From NCBI GenBank assembly GCA_021234155.1, contig JAJEKV010000013.1, positions 5,710,775 through 5,774,774 on the forward strand: a stretch of 64,000 nt of DNA. The letters run 5' to 3'. A program made the position numbers and the translations under genes. The stretch's first letter is position 1. Every line of letters starts with the position of its first letter. The DNA is from Isoetes taiwanensis. Lineage: Eukaryota; Streptophyta; Lycopodiopsida; Isoetales; Isoetaceae. Below, piece by piece: positions 1-11,664 of the stretch. The notes under the pieces were generated by a model. It was not told where the DNA came from, ran no database searches, and saw only the letters and a program-made list of their open reading frames with translations.

Positions 1-66
1 TATAAGGACACTCCATTTGGATTATCTTAGTTGCATATATGTCTAAATATTCTAGTATATTACTTT

Positions 67-250
67 TTGGGGCATGGTCTAGTGGTAGGACCTTAAACTG
101 CCACAACTGAGGTCACGAATTCAAGTATGGCCTACATCGGTCTAGTAATGGAGACTTTAAAATCCATTTCTAAGATAAGATCATAGGTTCAATTATGACC
201 AATCGGTCCTACGATAGAGAGTTTAAATCTGCCTATGTAATATATAATCA
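67..250 (+). repeat. tRNA-derived SINE-like repeat, decayed
   Basis: A tRNA-like head is visible: an A-box-like TGGTCTAGTGG is followed about 40 nt later by a B-box-like stretch around ATTCAAGTATGGCC. A second, diverged copy of the B-box part follows (around 185-235, GGTTCAATTATGACC then CGGTCCTACGATAGAGAG). The two align with each other, suggesting a dimer. The cloverleaf does not close, so this is not a working tRNA gene. Confidence 0.4.
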
Positions 251-261
251 CATGCAAGCAA

Positions 262-510
262 GTTTTTAGTACAAGATATTGAGGCTAGGTGTGGTGGATT
301 GGCTTCCATATGATATGTAGACACATCTTCTACCACAAGGGGTATCGAAGCCATGATTCTACCACAAGGGGTATCGATGCCAGGATTCGATTTGTAAAAG
401 CTCAATACTAGATGTGGTGGATTGGCTTCCATGTGATACATAAACACATCTTCTACCACAAGGGATATCGCGACCATGATCTGATTTGTAAGAAGCTTAA
501 TACTAGAGCT
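262..510. repeat. Imperfect tandem repeat of about 125 bp
   Basis: Two copies of a unit containing GGTGTGGTGGATTGGCTTCC, ACACATCTTCTACCACAAGG and a terminal CTCAATACTAG lie head to tail. Inside the first copy the short block TCTACCACAAGGGGTATCGA is itself repeated. No coding capacity is evident; the short reverse frame over it is a by-product of the repeat. Confidence 0.7.
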
Positions 511-1175
511 TGAACATAGGGAAGCATGCTACGGATTGGATAACCTTGTGCCATTAGCCCTTTTCCATACACTAAAAGATGAAGTATACTATTTCTGAAT
601 TACTATGAACTATGGCATGAAAGAATGAGATGTCGTCAAGATGCATACTTCTCACCTCACAAGACTAAAATACATGTTTTTACCTTATGCCATGTTTCCA
701 TTAGTCAGTTTGGTTGGTGGCTAGACCCCATCTTTGGGCTCAAAACCACCAAATTTTGGAAGGCTATTTTGCACAAGTTTTGAGCAGCATGCTATTCATA
801 CATTGCATTGTTGAACTTTGCATGTATTGTGGACCCTCGGATTTTGCCTCTTGTTCGAAGATGACTCATGGCCTCAAGCATAGGATACCTTTCAAATGCG
901 TGTGTTTATTATTCAAACTTGTCCTTGTACCTTTATTGCAAAGGAGTCCTTCATGCAATGACCTATTCACACTTTTCTCTTGCCATATGGTGTCCGTGAT
1001 TTTTAGAAATAATTCTAAAATTGTAAGGCAGCCTAACATTAAAATTTATTGTTTGGTTGCTTTTACCAATCTCATCCCTACGATAGATATTTATATCTCT
1101 TTCTCGCAATGCAACTACAAATGAGTTAAATGAGTTATGATACATTATGATGCAATATCAAGATTTATTTCAAGG
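511..1175. other. No recognisable feature
   Basis: AT-rich sequence. Open frames of up to about 136 codons occur but lack any recognisable motif or splice-bounded exon structure. Confidence 0.5.
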
Positions 1176-1179
1176 ATTG

Positions 1180-1609
<430 letters not shown>

Positions 1610-1657
1610 ATCCCACCTTCTTTTCTTTTCCTTTTAAATAGATAAATATGTTATTTA

Positions 1658-2212
1658 TTGTACTCCACAACCTTATTTATTTCGGCCATCTTTAACTCTA
1701 TTGGGACCTACATTTCTACGGAATATTCACCCTATAAACCTCCAAAATGTTTTATTCAGTTGAACATCTCGAAATTTGTGCCTACTTCCATTCCCTTTCT
1801 TGATTTCTTTGGCAAGCAAATTAGTCTTCAGCTGAAATGGGTTGGTTTACCTACTATCTGTCAAGATTGCAATTCCAGACACTTCTCCTCAAAGATTTGC
1901 CAATATAATGTGAATGATAAGACAGTGAATGGTATATCAATTGGAGAAGATTATCTAAACATATCCAATAAAGAGATCAATGGGAATGTAAATAGAAATA
2001 TCTGCACCTATGATCAGGACCATGGATTGACTCTGGAGGATTCAAGGATAGCTCAACCTCAAGGACCAAGATGGGCTAAAATTAATGGCAGCAAGAGAAG
2101 AATTCAGGAAAAAAAGAGAGCAGAGGCAGAATTTTGTTCAAAAAGGAACATCAGTACACTCTGGAAGTTCTCAAGTATCAAATACCTCTGCTCAAACTCT
2201 TGGTGTAATTAA
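1658..2212 (+). pseudogene. L1-type LINE ORF1 fragment (DUF4283/zinc-knuckle type)
   Basis: The frame contains a line resembling the C-terminal part of plant LINE ORF1 proteins: an FxDFFGKQISLQLKWVGLP segment followed by a zinc knuckle C-x2-C-x3-H-x4-C (CQDCNSRHFSSKIC). Downstream is a basic, low-complexity tail rich in K, R and E. In L1-type plant elements this protein binds the element RNA. The start is uncertain, no ORF2 of the same family follows, and the next sequence (from 2217) belongs to a different LINE in the opposite direction, so this is a 3'-truncated relic. Confidence 0.6.
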
Positions 2213-2216
2213 AGCG

Positions 2217-2560
2217 TTAAACAAAGGGGAATTTCATCATCATTAGACAGCCAGAGCAGCAAATAACACTACACCTGCAAATCATCCCAGATGGCCCAGG
2301 GATATAACCAGTCCCCATACTTCTACTCCATATAGAATAACTAGTTTTACTAAGACCTTGAACAAGTGTGACTGGTGGGACCAGTCTTAAAGCTCCATTC
2401 TGTGACAATTATTTTGCATTGCATATAAAGCCTTCCACCCTCTGCCATCACCCATTGTCAAATATAAGTATCCCAGAATGTGGTAGCAATGAACCCCACT
2501 TCCTGTCTGTACTACCTCCAAATTATGACCTTGATAAAAGGTTGCCTTTGTTGCCTCGAA
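2217..2560 (-). pseudogene. LINE reverse transcriptase C-terminal fragment, frame-broken
   Basis: On the minus strand the residues GWKALYAMQNNCHRMEL match the LINE at 36,117-36,800, which reads GWKALYAMQNNSHKVEL at the same place. Flanking residues (YQGHNLEV versus YQGQDVEV, and an SIWSRSMGTGYIP stretch) also correspond, but in different frames. It is a decayed copy of the post-RT region of that family. The upstream half is also part of the 1.3 kb dispersed repeat starting at 2414. Confidence 0.65.
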
Positions 2561-3672
2561 GACGATATGGGGAGCACCTTGGTGCCAAATTGAGAGAACT
2601 GTACCCCAGGCTTTCATGCACACGCTGGAAAAGGTGACATGTCCAATATAGTAGACTTGGAGCTTCAAAAGGATGCTAAAAATCCTCCTAAAATTGCCAT
2701 TTGGAATAGGTGTCATAATCATTGAGTCTCATTTATTTGGAAGAAGGGAAAGTAGAAATCGTCAATCAATCAACTTCATGGTTAGGTCTTCTTGAAATTA
2801 TAGGATTGTTCATAGACCATGGACGCCAAAATGGACTCATATATGCAAGGTGGAAAACTAGTAGATCATTTCCTACAATGAGTGTGCAAGACGAGGATGG
2901 TTGGAAATAATAAAAATTGACCAGTATATGAACTTCCAATATATGCATGTGCCCAATACACAAAGGTGTATCATTCTGCATCTCCTTACATTTTGCGACG
3001 TTAACTGAAACCTAGCTGCATAATTGGCCTGAAACTGAACTAAGGGGATGCAAACCACATGGGAAATGCAATGCAAACATGTCACACTTAATGACTTGCA
3101 GGTTCTCAAAAGGATGTTACTGAAAAATGGCATGACATTAAATAAAATGCACTTCACTTCACTTCCAATCCAGACCAGGTGATGTATTGATGATCATGGA
3201 ACCCCGTAAATATCGAATGTCATCGTGTTATACCAATATTACATCATAAGAAATGGTTGTTCACAGAATTCCTTTGCATTTTTGTGCTGGGATCGTGATC
3301 AACCCTAGGTTCTTACCTATTTTCATGAATATAACACGACAATTCCATGTTTCTCGTACGATATATACAATTAGGGACCAAGTGCCCATGCCCAATCAAC
3401 CTCAGGCCAGTGAATGGCCTGATTGAGATTGGAATGCTGGCGTCAAAAGTGTATACACGGACTGGGAATGCCAACGTGCGTTTGGTGCTAGTTTGGTGTT
3501 AGGATGCATGTAGCCTTGCCATGGGTTGCTCCCTGCAAATGCATGAACTATTGTCCTCTTCTCCTAATGTTGTTGGAAACTTCAAGTTTCCAATCCAAAA
3601 ATTTGCCAATTTGCCAACCTTCAACAAGGACTTATTTGGCCATAAGGTCTAGAGGCCATGTGCAAAAAAAAA
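2414..3672. repeat. Dispersed 1.3 kb repeat, copy 1
   Basis: Nearly identical, in the same orientation, to 21,653-22,957. Shared landmarks are TTGCATTGCATATAAAGCC at the left, AATGGTTGTTCA in the middle and TTTGGCCATAAGGTCTAGAG at the right, ending in a poly-A run. Its left end contains the LINE fragment; the remaining kilobase has no coding signal. Unlike the second copy, it is not bracketed by fold-back elements. Confidence 0.9.
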
Positions 3673-5569
3673 ACAAGGTGCTGCGCACGGAGGGTTGCCC
3701 TCCGGTGGCCCGAGAGTGTGTTTTCATATTTCTTGTTGACGTTTCGTTTTCATGGTTCTTGTTGGGTCATTTCATGTGTCGGGGCTTATTAATGTTTTGA
3801 ACGGGGGGTTTTGTTTTGTTTTCTTTTGTTTATGAATTGTACATGGACCAAAATGAAGCTTGCGAAGGTCAGTGCCTAGACCAATTGGGATTGATGTAAT
3901 CATGTTTTTTGTTTAAAACACATTAGCCATTCATGAAGAATGCTTTGTGTAGTTAAATTAGTAATGGAAATTGTACAGAGCCTGTATGAATACATGATTT
4001 CATTTTCATGCATACAAATATTAAGAACAGAATACCCAATGGTAAAAAGGAACCAATTCGTGTTTTGCTAATATAACAATCCCATTTCGAATATGTGCAT
4101 TTAAGTGATTTGCTAATGTAGTAATTCCATTTCTAATATGCATGTTTATGTGATTTGCTATTTCTAATATGCACGTTTAAGTTGGTTGGTGCCAGTTAAT
4201 TTTGGGTACAAACCATCAGGAAATTTAACAACATGCGGAAAGCATTTAACATAGTAATGGAAAACCAAATGGCATTGTTACAATATGTTGGAGCCTATAC
4301 AACAAGAAGTAGGGATTTGTGTCAACCGTCTGCATCAACTCAGACTAAAAGCCCATAACAGCTTGAATTGTATCTTACTTTAGGAACTTTGACTGCATTT
4401 TTGGCTTGATGTTATGGCTTCAGTACTTTATATGGATAGTGACATGCTTTTCTATATAAAGAAATGATTAGTTGATGATGCCTTTCCCTTTATGCGGATC
4501 AAGAAAACCATGATCGCATATATTGCTTTGCCTCTCACATTATCCTAAATGGCTTGCTGCAATGGAGACTTGATGGTTAGAGGAACCTGCATATTTTATT
4601 ACATCCCAGAATGAGTTCAAACATGGAAAGAGAGCATATCTGGTTGTAAAATATTACACATTACTCTTATAGTTTATCTTGAATGTTCTGATGCATTTGC
4701 AGAGACTTGGGATAAACCTAGCTACCTTTAGTCCAAGGGGAGATGTTTTGATCCTTGGAGTAACATGACGACCTTCTAGTTCTGCATATGAAAACTTTGG
4801 GTGATGCCATTAGATGATAAAACATATGTTCTTTCAAAATAAGGACACACAAGAGGTAGCTTCGCATCCTTATCTGCTTTTCCCTTCTGTCTGTGGGTTC
4901 TAATTTGATTCATTTGGGGACACATCAATAATTTACATTTCAGTAGGGTATTGAAATGCTTAAGATATCTAAAAGCTACCCATCCAAGGCATCTATATTA
5001 GATGACTTCCAGTTTTACGAGAATAGACAACCAGCAATGCAGGAGAAAAGATTTCGGCATCAACTGCAAAATTCCTATCAAGGGCAACAACAGGCAAGTA
5101 ACAGTATTATGTACCTTGTACATGGGGCTATCATTCTCACCTGTACATTAAACTGCATGCTAGAAGGTTTTGGTTTTCTTTTCAGTCAAACGAACCTCGA
5201 TAACCGTGACATTTTAAACTAGCCAATTAGATAGTTGTGTCAATGGATACAAAGACTCAAATGACTAGACAGCAACCACAGGACAATCACTAACACTCTC
5301 ATTAAGATTAAAGAAAGTCTTATAAACAGTTATATTATTCTCTTAATCTGATATTATCAGTCCAACAATAAAAGTTATATAATCTGAATATAGTCCACAG
5401 CATCAAACTTCATGTGGGTTAGGCGGTGCAGGTTAGGCGTGCATCTATGTCATTTGCCTGCAAGGAGAGAGACCCTTATATCAGTAAACTATAAATCAAA
5501 TGCAAGTTGCTGAAGTTCAAAAGCTTACTGACACGAGCAATGTATTTTAAGTAATGTACATTAGCTTAC
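3673..5569. other. No recognisable gene
   Basis: AT-rich sequence. A plus-strand frame at 4,956-5,222 (glutamine-rich around FRHQLQNSYQGQQQ) could be an exon, but no partner exon or family could be assigned. Confidence 0.4.
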
Positions 5570-5687
5570 TTTTGCAGCTCCAGCAGTATAGAATTCTGCT
5601 GCCTCGTTCCAATTCTTCTGTTCTGCATTTATCTTTCCCAGAGCATTATACCCTACTGGACTTTCTGGGTACTTTTTCACAGCAAAT
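5570..5687 (-). pseudogene. Isolated TPR-like exon
   Basis: A minus-strand exon with a proper acceptor (TTTTCAACAG before it) and donor (GCAAAA then GTAAGC). It encodes a helix-turn-helix stretch resembling a tetratricopeptide repeat: YPESPVGYNALGKINAEQ then NWNEAAEFYTAGAAK, with the usual W/L-G-Y-A-F-A spacing. Another short possible exon, with its own donor, lies at about 5,781-5,806. No complete TPR gene can be assembled nearby: the downstream side runs into a LINE 3' end and the CACTA element. It may be an exon of a gene cut up by insertions or a gene with very long introns, so calling it a pseudogene is provisional. Confidence 0.45.
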
Positions 5688-5883
5688 CTGTTGAAAACTC
5701 GTAAGGGTCAAAATAAAATATCACAAACTACACTAATAAGCACTTGAACCTCTCAATACACAAAATGAACATTTCGAAGCTTACGTAAAGATTGACGCCT
5801 TCTACAAGCTGCAATATACATGTGGCATATAAAGTGTGTATCTTTCAGAAGCACCTGCACAAGTTGTACAGCTGACTCTCATG

Positions 5884-6554
5884 AATAGAATAGAATAGAA
5901 TATGATTTTATCGTCCACGGAGACCTTTGACTGGCCTATGGGACCCAAGTACAAAGAGAGAGCAACAGGCATATTACTACCAGGATTAAAAAACCCCCGC
6001 CCCGAAGGGTTTTCGGGGGAAAAACCTTAGTAGCAATAAGGATGCTGACATACTGCACAGTTATATACATAATCACAAGTACAGCTGAGGTTAATGTCGG
6101 ACAGGGGGGCATAACTGAGTCCGCGTATCCATTACCTCCTGGAGGTACGATCCCAACAAGCCTACAGAGGCCGTGCTCAGTAGCTCATGCAAGGCCTGAT
6201 GGGGCACAACTAACCGAGCATATCGAGCCCGGATATGCTCGTACGCCGGACAGGCCTGGAGGGCGTGACTTTCATCCTCAATGGCGCCCTGTTGACAGCA
6301 TTGACAGACTCTGTCCTCACGCGGCTCCCGAATCCATCTCCCTGTCTCAATGCGGAGGTGGTGTGCACCTGTGCGAATGGAAGCAATCACCCTGCGCTTT
6401 TTCATGGGTAGATGGGTGCACAGGTAGTGGTGTGGGCCCCTCGTGAGCATGGGATTAACCTGCTGTCGATAATTTGCCACCTTGACATGTGACAGGGCCT
6501 CTGCATCCCAAAGCTTGGCCATGAAGCAAGCATCCAAGTACACCAACAATGAAT
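5884..6554 (-). mobile_element. 5'-truncated LINE, 3' end with hairpin and pentamer tail
   Basis: The minus-strand frame (6,091-6,549) encodes the C-terminus of a LINE ORF2 with the terminal zinc-finger-like motif (CQCCQQGAIEDESHALQACP, then YEHIRARY). It is the same family as 35,077-36,825. Downstream comes a 3' UTR with a strong hairpin (5,987-6,025; CCCCCG and CGGGGG arms) and then a (TATTC)n tail on the minus strand (5,884-5,902), the 3' microsatellite of a LINE. An almost identical 3' end lies inverted at 46,877-47,027. The 5' side stops at the CACTA insertion point. Confidence 0.8.
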
Positions 6555-6583
6555 CACTACAAGAGAATAAGGGTTCTGCGTCA
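6555..6583 (+). repeat. CACTA left terminal inverted repeat
   Basis: Starts with the diagnostic CACTA pentamer and pairs with 11,015-11,043. The inner end reads GCGTCA, already a subterminal CGTCA motif. Confidence 0.93.
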
Positions 6584-6860
6584 GGAAAATCGTCAGATAG
6601 TCTTCACAAAACAGGCAAGTGCCCGGACCCTAGTGGCTGACGATTTGCCCGACGACTATTATCTGATGATAAAATGTCAGAATTTTCGTCAGAAATACCG
6701 TCAGGCTTCTGACGATTTTGCGTCAAAACAAACGTCACTAAAAACGTCACACAAATCGTCACAAAAAACGTCACAAAATTCGTCACACATTTCGTCACAT
6801 TTTTCGTCAACATTTTCGTCATCGCAAACGTCAACAATTTCGTCAATAAATTCGTCACTG
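6584..6860. repeat. CACTA subterminal CGTCA motif array
   Basis: About 18 CGTCA/TGACG pentamers are spaced 8-14 nt apart, densest between 6,720 and 6,860 where almost every tenth base starts a new TCGTCA or ACGTCA. The array generates spurious long frames rich in Ser/Thr/Gln on the plus strand and Asp/Cys/Val on the minus strand. Confidence 0.9.
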
Positions 6861-7469
6861 CTTTTTGTATTGCTAGTGAAAAAAATTGTTGCTATAATCC
6901 AATCAATTGGAAGTGATAAGAAACTTGGGAGGCGGTGGTTGTACACAAATTATAAATGTATATTATTGGAAGGCGTCTATTAGAGAACAAATGATCCAGG
7001 TTTACTTTCAGCATAGGATTATGCAAACTATGAAGGCAACAAACAGAACAAAAGAAAATAAGACAAGAAAAATGAGATAAAATATCTTTCATTATTAATG
7101 CACAAGGAGTTCATATCATCATTGCTAATAAATCTGCCATTATCGTCAGATTTTATATCGATACATTTACAATGCTAAGGGATTTGCATGGATGGTGACT
7201 GTATCTCCGCAAATGGCTTGTCTCCCCCTCCTGTTGGAGTCTGAATAATATACCAAAAGAACATTCACCTTTAGTGCCCAGATGAAAATCAGAAGAGAAA
7301 AAGAAGGATGTTAGACACAAAATACACCAGTTTCTTTATCATCTAAGAGTACTTTCCTAGCTTTGAGTGTGCACTTAGCAAACTAGCAATAAAGAACATA
7401 GTGCAATAAGAAAAAGCAAACTTTTACGTGCGATTAGCTCTAATCTGTACAAATTCAATACAAAATAAC

Positions 7470-7798
7470 TTACTTGTCTCCTTGGGGCAAATACACAACC
7501 AAAAAGGAGGGATAATTCTTTGGTCTAAGTGGTGGCTTCTTTCCTTCCATCATTGCTTTTAGTCTCTCATTTGTGAACTGCTTCTCAACTAACTTTGCCT
7601 CCAAGGTGAGCTCAGCCTGCAGCAACCCACTTATTAACTTGGCCACACATAAATCTAACAATGCCCTAGAATGCAAAATATCAGAATTCATAAAGTCAGA
7701 GATGTGGGGCATGAATGCCTTCATAAAAAGACAAAAACCTAGCATGATGCCTCCAATGCTTCCAGCTACAACTATCTTCTTAAAGCTCTAGGCACAGA
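7470..7798 (-). pseudogene. Captured exon-like frame, unrecognised
   Basis: The minus-strand frame begins after a possible acceptor near 7,790 and reads through a hydrophobic segment (VVAGSIGGIMLGFCLFM) into an amphipathic, charged stretch (EAKLVEKQFTNERLKAMMEG). One membrane helix followed by a helical region looks like real coding sequence, but I could not name the family. It lies inside the CACTA element, so it is probably a captured host fragment. Confidence 0.35.
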
Positions 7799-8059
7799 AA
7801 ATCAAGACTCCTTGGCATAAAATACATGATCACATTTAATGAAACCAACTCAACGATCTGTAACTTTCTTGTTGTTTCTCCACTACACAAAGCCAACACA
7901 TTGCGAGGAAGTAGTTTAAAAGCCATAGGCAGTTGTGTTATTACTCTTTTACTGTGGATATATAGCACATGAGCTGAAAATTTAAGCCATAACGCCGCTC
8001 TGTATGAGCACAAAATTTCTATTGATATAGATGATCAAGTCACCGAGTGTCCGGTACTT

Positions 8060-8285
8060 ATCATTGTAGGATGTCGAATCGCTCTCATATGTACTTTGAC
8101 CTTAAATTTAAAGTAAACACTGCGGTTCCACATCTATTGCACATCAAGCGGTTGTTACGGTAAAGAAATTATGTAAGTACCTATTATTGTAGGATGCGAA
8201 CTGCTCATATGTACTTTGACCTTAAACTCAAGGTAAACACTGCGGTTCCACATCTAATGCACATCAAGCGGTTGCTCGTGTAAGT
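8060..8285. repeat. Tandem duplication of about 115 bp
   Basis: Two copies share ATGTACTTTGACCTTAAA, AAACACTGCGGTTCCACATC and GCACATCAAGCGGTTG. They lie inside the CACTA element. Confidence 0.85.
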
Positions 8286-9055
8286 ATCGATTATCAATTA
8301 AGCTAGAATTAACATCACAAATACTATAACATAGCCTTTGGCCATCTTTCAACCTCATCCTGCAAAAGAATAATTTTTGTCTATAACGTGCTCGTAAATA
8401 ATAAAGTCACGGTGCTCTATATGTCAATAACTAACATCAGGTCCAACAAAAACATTCAAAAGTCCATTTCAAACAATGTATAGAAGCATGCATCTTCCTT
8501 TCTTGATGGCTTTGGCTAATATAATTCATTTAAGCGGTACATGAACTCTCTAATTATTTGTTTACATCCTAGATCTTTTACGTAGTCAAGTATGTAAAAA
8601 CAGCGAGGGTTGTTAGAGGCTAAGCGTTTATGTGAAGGACATCTAGCATCTTCCAGTTCCACCAAAGACACACAAATTATCTATATGTTCTTCCCACGAT
8701 TTCGAGAGAATAACATCACCATCCCCTTTATCCGGAAGAGGAGGTGAAAAAATAAGGGAATCGGTAATTCTTGCAATCCGGCTACATGTCATATCGACAT
8801 TTAAGTTGTTCTAAAGGGAAGCATCTTGATTCCAAATATGACAAGCCGATCTATGACGGCTATATGGCGGGCGGGCGAGACCTCAACAACGTCATGTGCA
8901 GGATTCTCGTCCAAACAATGTTTTTGCATCAAATCCCACTGTCGAGTAGCAAAGAAAACTGCTGGCCGAATGCCCTTTTCTTTGCAAAATTCATAATTAA
9001 AATCAAGTACTATACAGTTTTCTTAAGAAAAAACTAGCACACTTGCCAACCAACC

Positions 9056-9210
9056 TTTTCCATCACGTGAAGAACTTCAAACCCATGTATCACCCTTCCA
9101 AAAATGGTATACAACCCATTTAAATGAGGCTGTGCATATGCAATAAAAAACTGGCTCCCATTTGTGTTGGACCCGCTGTTTGCCATTGACAAGCTTCCTC
9201 TTGCATTATG
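9056..9210 (-). pseudogene. Captured cyclophilin (PPIL3/CYP18-like) exon
   Basis: This minus-strand exon has a clean acceptor (GTGCAG) and donor (AAAAG then GTTGGT). It encodes the core of a peptidyl-prolyl cis-trans isomerase: HNARGSLSMANSGSNTNGSQ, FFIAYA, then PHLNGLYTIFGRVIHGFEVL. The active-site phenylalanine/glutamine segment and the HLNG histidine are present. The pattern is closest to the short PPIL3-type cyclophilins, which associate with the spliceosome. One residue appears deleted in the YAxxPHLNG loop. No other cyclophilin exons lie beside it, and it sits inside the CACTA transposon, so it is an exon carried with part of its introns rather than a gene. Confidence 0.8.
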
Positions 9211-10627
9211 CTGCACCAGGCATGCTCAATTCCCTCCATCCTTCTGCTTTTGGGTCATACAATTGCGTACCCTAGTAATAATCATTTGTATGCCACATTA
9301 TAACATAAACTAAAAACATTGTAACAAGAAATAAAGAGTTATAATGATTTGAAAAGCTACCTTGATGATAACTATGTGTGCTGGCAAAATTTACTCACCA
9401 AGCTAGTGTAGCGGTGCAGGCCAACACCTGCAAGCATAATGAAGTGGAAAAATATTGATTAATTATTGTCCTTGCATGTTAATGCGAGATGGTAGTAAGT
9501 TTCTTTTTGCACCTTAGTTACCAGGTTTTTGTTGGAGACGTAGATACACTGCCAAGTTGATACACTGCCAAGTTGCAGATCTTCATTTAATCACTAAAAG
9601 TTTAAAGCATGAACAGTAAGTATCAGACAGTAAAATGGGATTCAGCCCTAGGGCACCTTTTATTCCTTCCAAGAACTTGCAAAGGATGAACAAATCTTGA
9701 TGCCTTACCGGGTGCATTTGCAATGATTCTTGAAAGCAAATGACCTTACCCATTCAAATCTGCAACATATCTTTCCCCTGGTAGAGCAAAAACCATAATA
9801 CCCTTCCTTGGAGCACTGAACCAGAAGTCCTCTGAACTAGAAGTCCTCTGGCTGCACCATAAAGCAAAAGACAAAATGTTTCACAAGATTTTTCTTCCGG
9901 CTCTTTTTCTAGAAATATTAAACTGACAAAGAGAACATGGAGAACTTGCAACAGTTCCAAAGGAAATAAAAAGAAATTCTAAAATATATGTATTTACAAT
10001 GCCCTTGCCGAGCAACAGAATGCTTGTGCACCATCTACCTTTCTCATAAAACCTTTCTTTGTCTATAAGTCTTTGCGCTTGCAACTTACAAAATGCATGG
10101 ATCAGGAAGGCAAGTACTTGCTAGCATAATCTTTGTCGCGATTATTGCATAAAAGGGCGACACCTTTATCATATCTTCTGAAAAAGCTTCTCTGAGCGCA
10201 ACATTCCGGCATGATTAACGGCTTCTAGGACACTGCAAAATCAACGAGAAAAATCGGTGTCTTTAAACCTCTAAATAATTTGGCAATGTTAATGGCATGA
10301 AAGTAACTGTGTTTCCTCTAGCTCTGTTTAGTTAATTGCATATCAACTGGTCAGCTTTTTAACAATGGCATTCAATCTTGCAACAACGACAAGTTTATAT
10401 AACTCCCCGACAAGTCTATATAACTTCGGTGAAATTTTGAACCATTCATAACAAAATGCCCACCAACTTTGGGGAATAACTTGAACCATGACCTTGCAAG
10501 CTGAATCCGACACATTCTCCATCATTAGATGACTAATAGTGACAACATATTTCTAGGCGATAGTATAGAAGTGGATTTAAAGAATTAAACTTGGCGGTCG
10601 AGCAAGCAATCTCCACGACTTACGGGG

Positions 10628-10731
10628 CGGGCATCTAGGAGAAGGGCCTTTGACTCTTTGACTCTTCTTAGCCTATGGCAGGCATCTAGGAGAAGGGCCT
10701 TTGACTCTTTGACTCTTCTTAGCCTTTGTTT
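10628..10731. repeat. 52-bp tandem duplication
   Basis: GGCATCTAGGAGAAGGGCC followed by TTTGACTCTTTGACTCTTC occurs twice, head to tail, inside the CACTA element. Confidence 0.9.
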
Positions 10732-10904
10732 CTTTGTGGCTATGGCTGTATGCATATTTATGTTTAATAAGAAAACAAAGATGTGATCCGTGTCCTAAGT
10801 TAGCATGCCTATCATCTATTAATAGCTGCAAAAGGTAGCATTTACAGTAATTCCGAAGAAAGCATATGGAACCCAAAGATTGGCTTTAAAAAAAGCTCAG
10901 AGAT

Positions 10905-11043
10905 AATTTAACCAGGAGATTACCGTCAGCATATTCGTCAGGCATATTTACCGTCAGCATATTCGTCAGCTTAAACGTCATGCTAAGTTTTTTTAGATTT
11001 TCTGACGATTGTTATGACGCGTAACCCTCATTCTCTTGTAGTG
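10905..11043 (-). repeat. CACTA right end: subterminal motifs plus terminal inverted repeat
   Basis: CCGTCAGCATATTCGTCAG is present twice, followed by further CGTCA/TGACG copies and then the 29-bp terminal repeat ending GTAGTG at 11,043. AAT follows as the target duplication. Confidence 0.92.
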
Positions 11044-11046
11044 AAT

Positions 11047-11620
11047 GTTATACCATGATGAGTTCATTGTAGCTCAATTCATCAAGTGATCTAATCTTCC
11101 CCAATGCATCACGTTTTGGGAAGGATGGTAGATGTAATGCCTCCCGGACAGACTTATTCTTCAACAAAATTAAGTTTTTTAACATCTCAATAAGCTTTGT
11201 GAATACCATAGAAAATGTTGCTAAATAATAGAAACAGACTTGGAGAATATGGCACATTCTTGCTTACTTGGGATAGGTTCCAGAAGTTTATTAGTTAGCC
11301 AGTACATGAAAACGCCCTGCAAAAATTTGGAATTCTAAGGATTTAAATATTTCAGACAGATAAAATCCTATTGTTTAAATTCGGTTTTTCCGTCAAGTGG
11401 AAAACCTTTTAGGATTTTTTTTTAAGGTTCGTTCCCTAGGTTTTAAGGGTTTTGGCAGTCCGGAAAACTTTCCGATAGTCCAAAAACCGAGAAAGCATTT
11501 TTGCATGATTTCGATGTTGCCTGGATTAGAATATTGGTACCAGGAAAATTTTCCAATAGCCAAAAACTCGGGTTCGTATCATTCCGGCAAATATGGCATG
11601 GAAGCCACGAACAGGGGTCC
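11047..11620. other. No clear gene; one unassigned frame
   Basis: A minus-strand frame at 11,048-11,257 has a charged end (LPSFPKRDALGKIRSLDE) that looks protein-like. It could not be placed in a family and has no partner exons. Confidence 0.35.
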
Positions 11621-11624
11621 TCTT

Positions 11625-11664
11625 CTCCTAGTGGTGTGACTTAAAAATACCTATCTATCTATCT
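11625..11664 (+). repeat. 5'-truncated SINE tail
   Basis: CCTAGTGGTGTGACTTAAAA followed by (CTAT)n matches the 3' end of the SINE-like repeat at 38,216-38,446. Confidence 0.6.

Larger units (their letters stand above)
6555..11043. mobile_element. Non-autonomous CACTA (EnSpm-type) DNA transposon carrying gene fragments
   Basis: The element begins CACTACAAGAGAATAAGGG and ends with the inverted counterpart, CCCTCATTCTCTTGTAGTG. The terminal inverted repeats are 29 bp (6,555-6,583 and 11,015-11,043) with few mismatches. It is flanked by a perfect 3-bp target duplication, AAT (6,552-6,554 and 11,044-11,046), as expected for the CACTA superfamily. Both subterminal regions are packed with the pentamer CGTCA, in both orientations: about 18 copies in 6,580-6,860 and about 7 in 10,920-11,020. 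In known elements such arrays bind the TNPA-type protein. No transposase frame (TNPD/TNPA) is present. The interior holds exon-like pieces, including a cyclophilin exon, so it resembles a gene-capturing Pack-CACTA. It must depend on transposase supplied elsewhere. Confidence 0.92.

Noticed and set aside
6549-6983. 144-codon frame rich in Ser/Thr/Lys, and opposing Asp/Cys/Val-rich frames
   Set aside because: Produced by the CGTCA subterminal array of the CACTA element; it has no gene-like structure.
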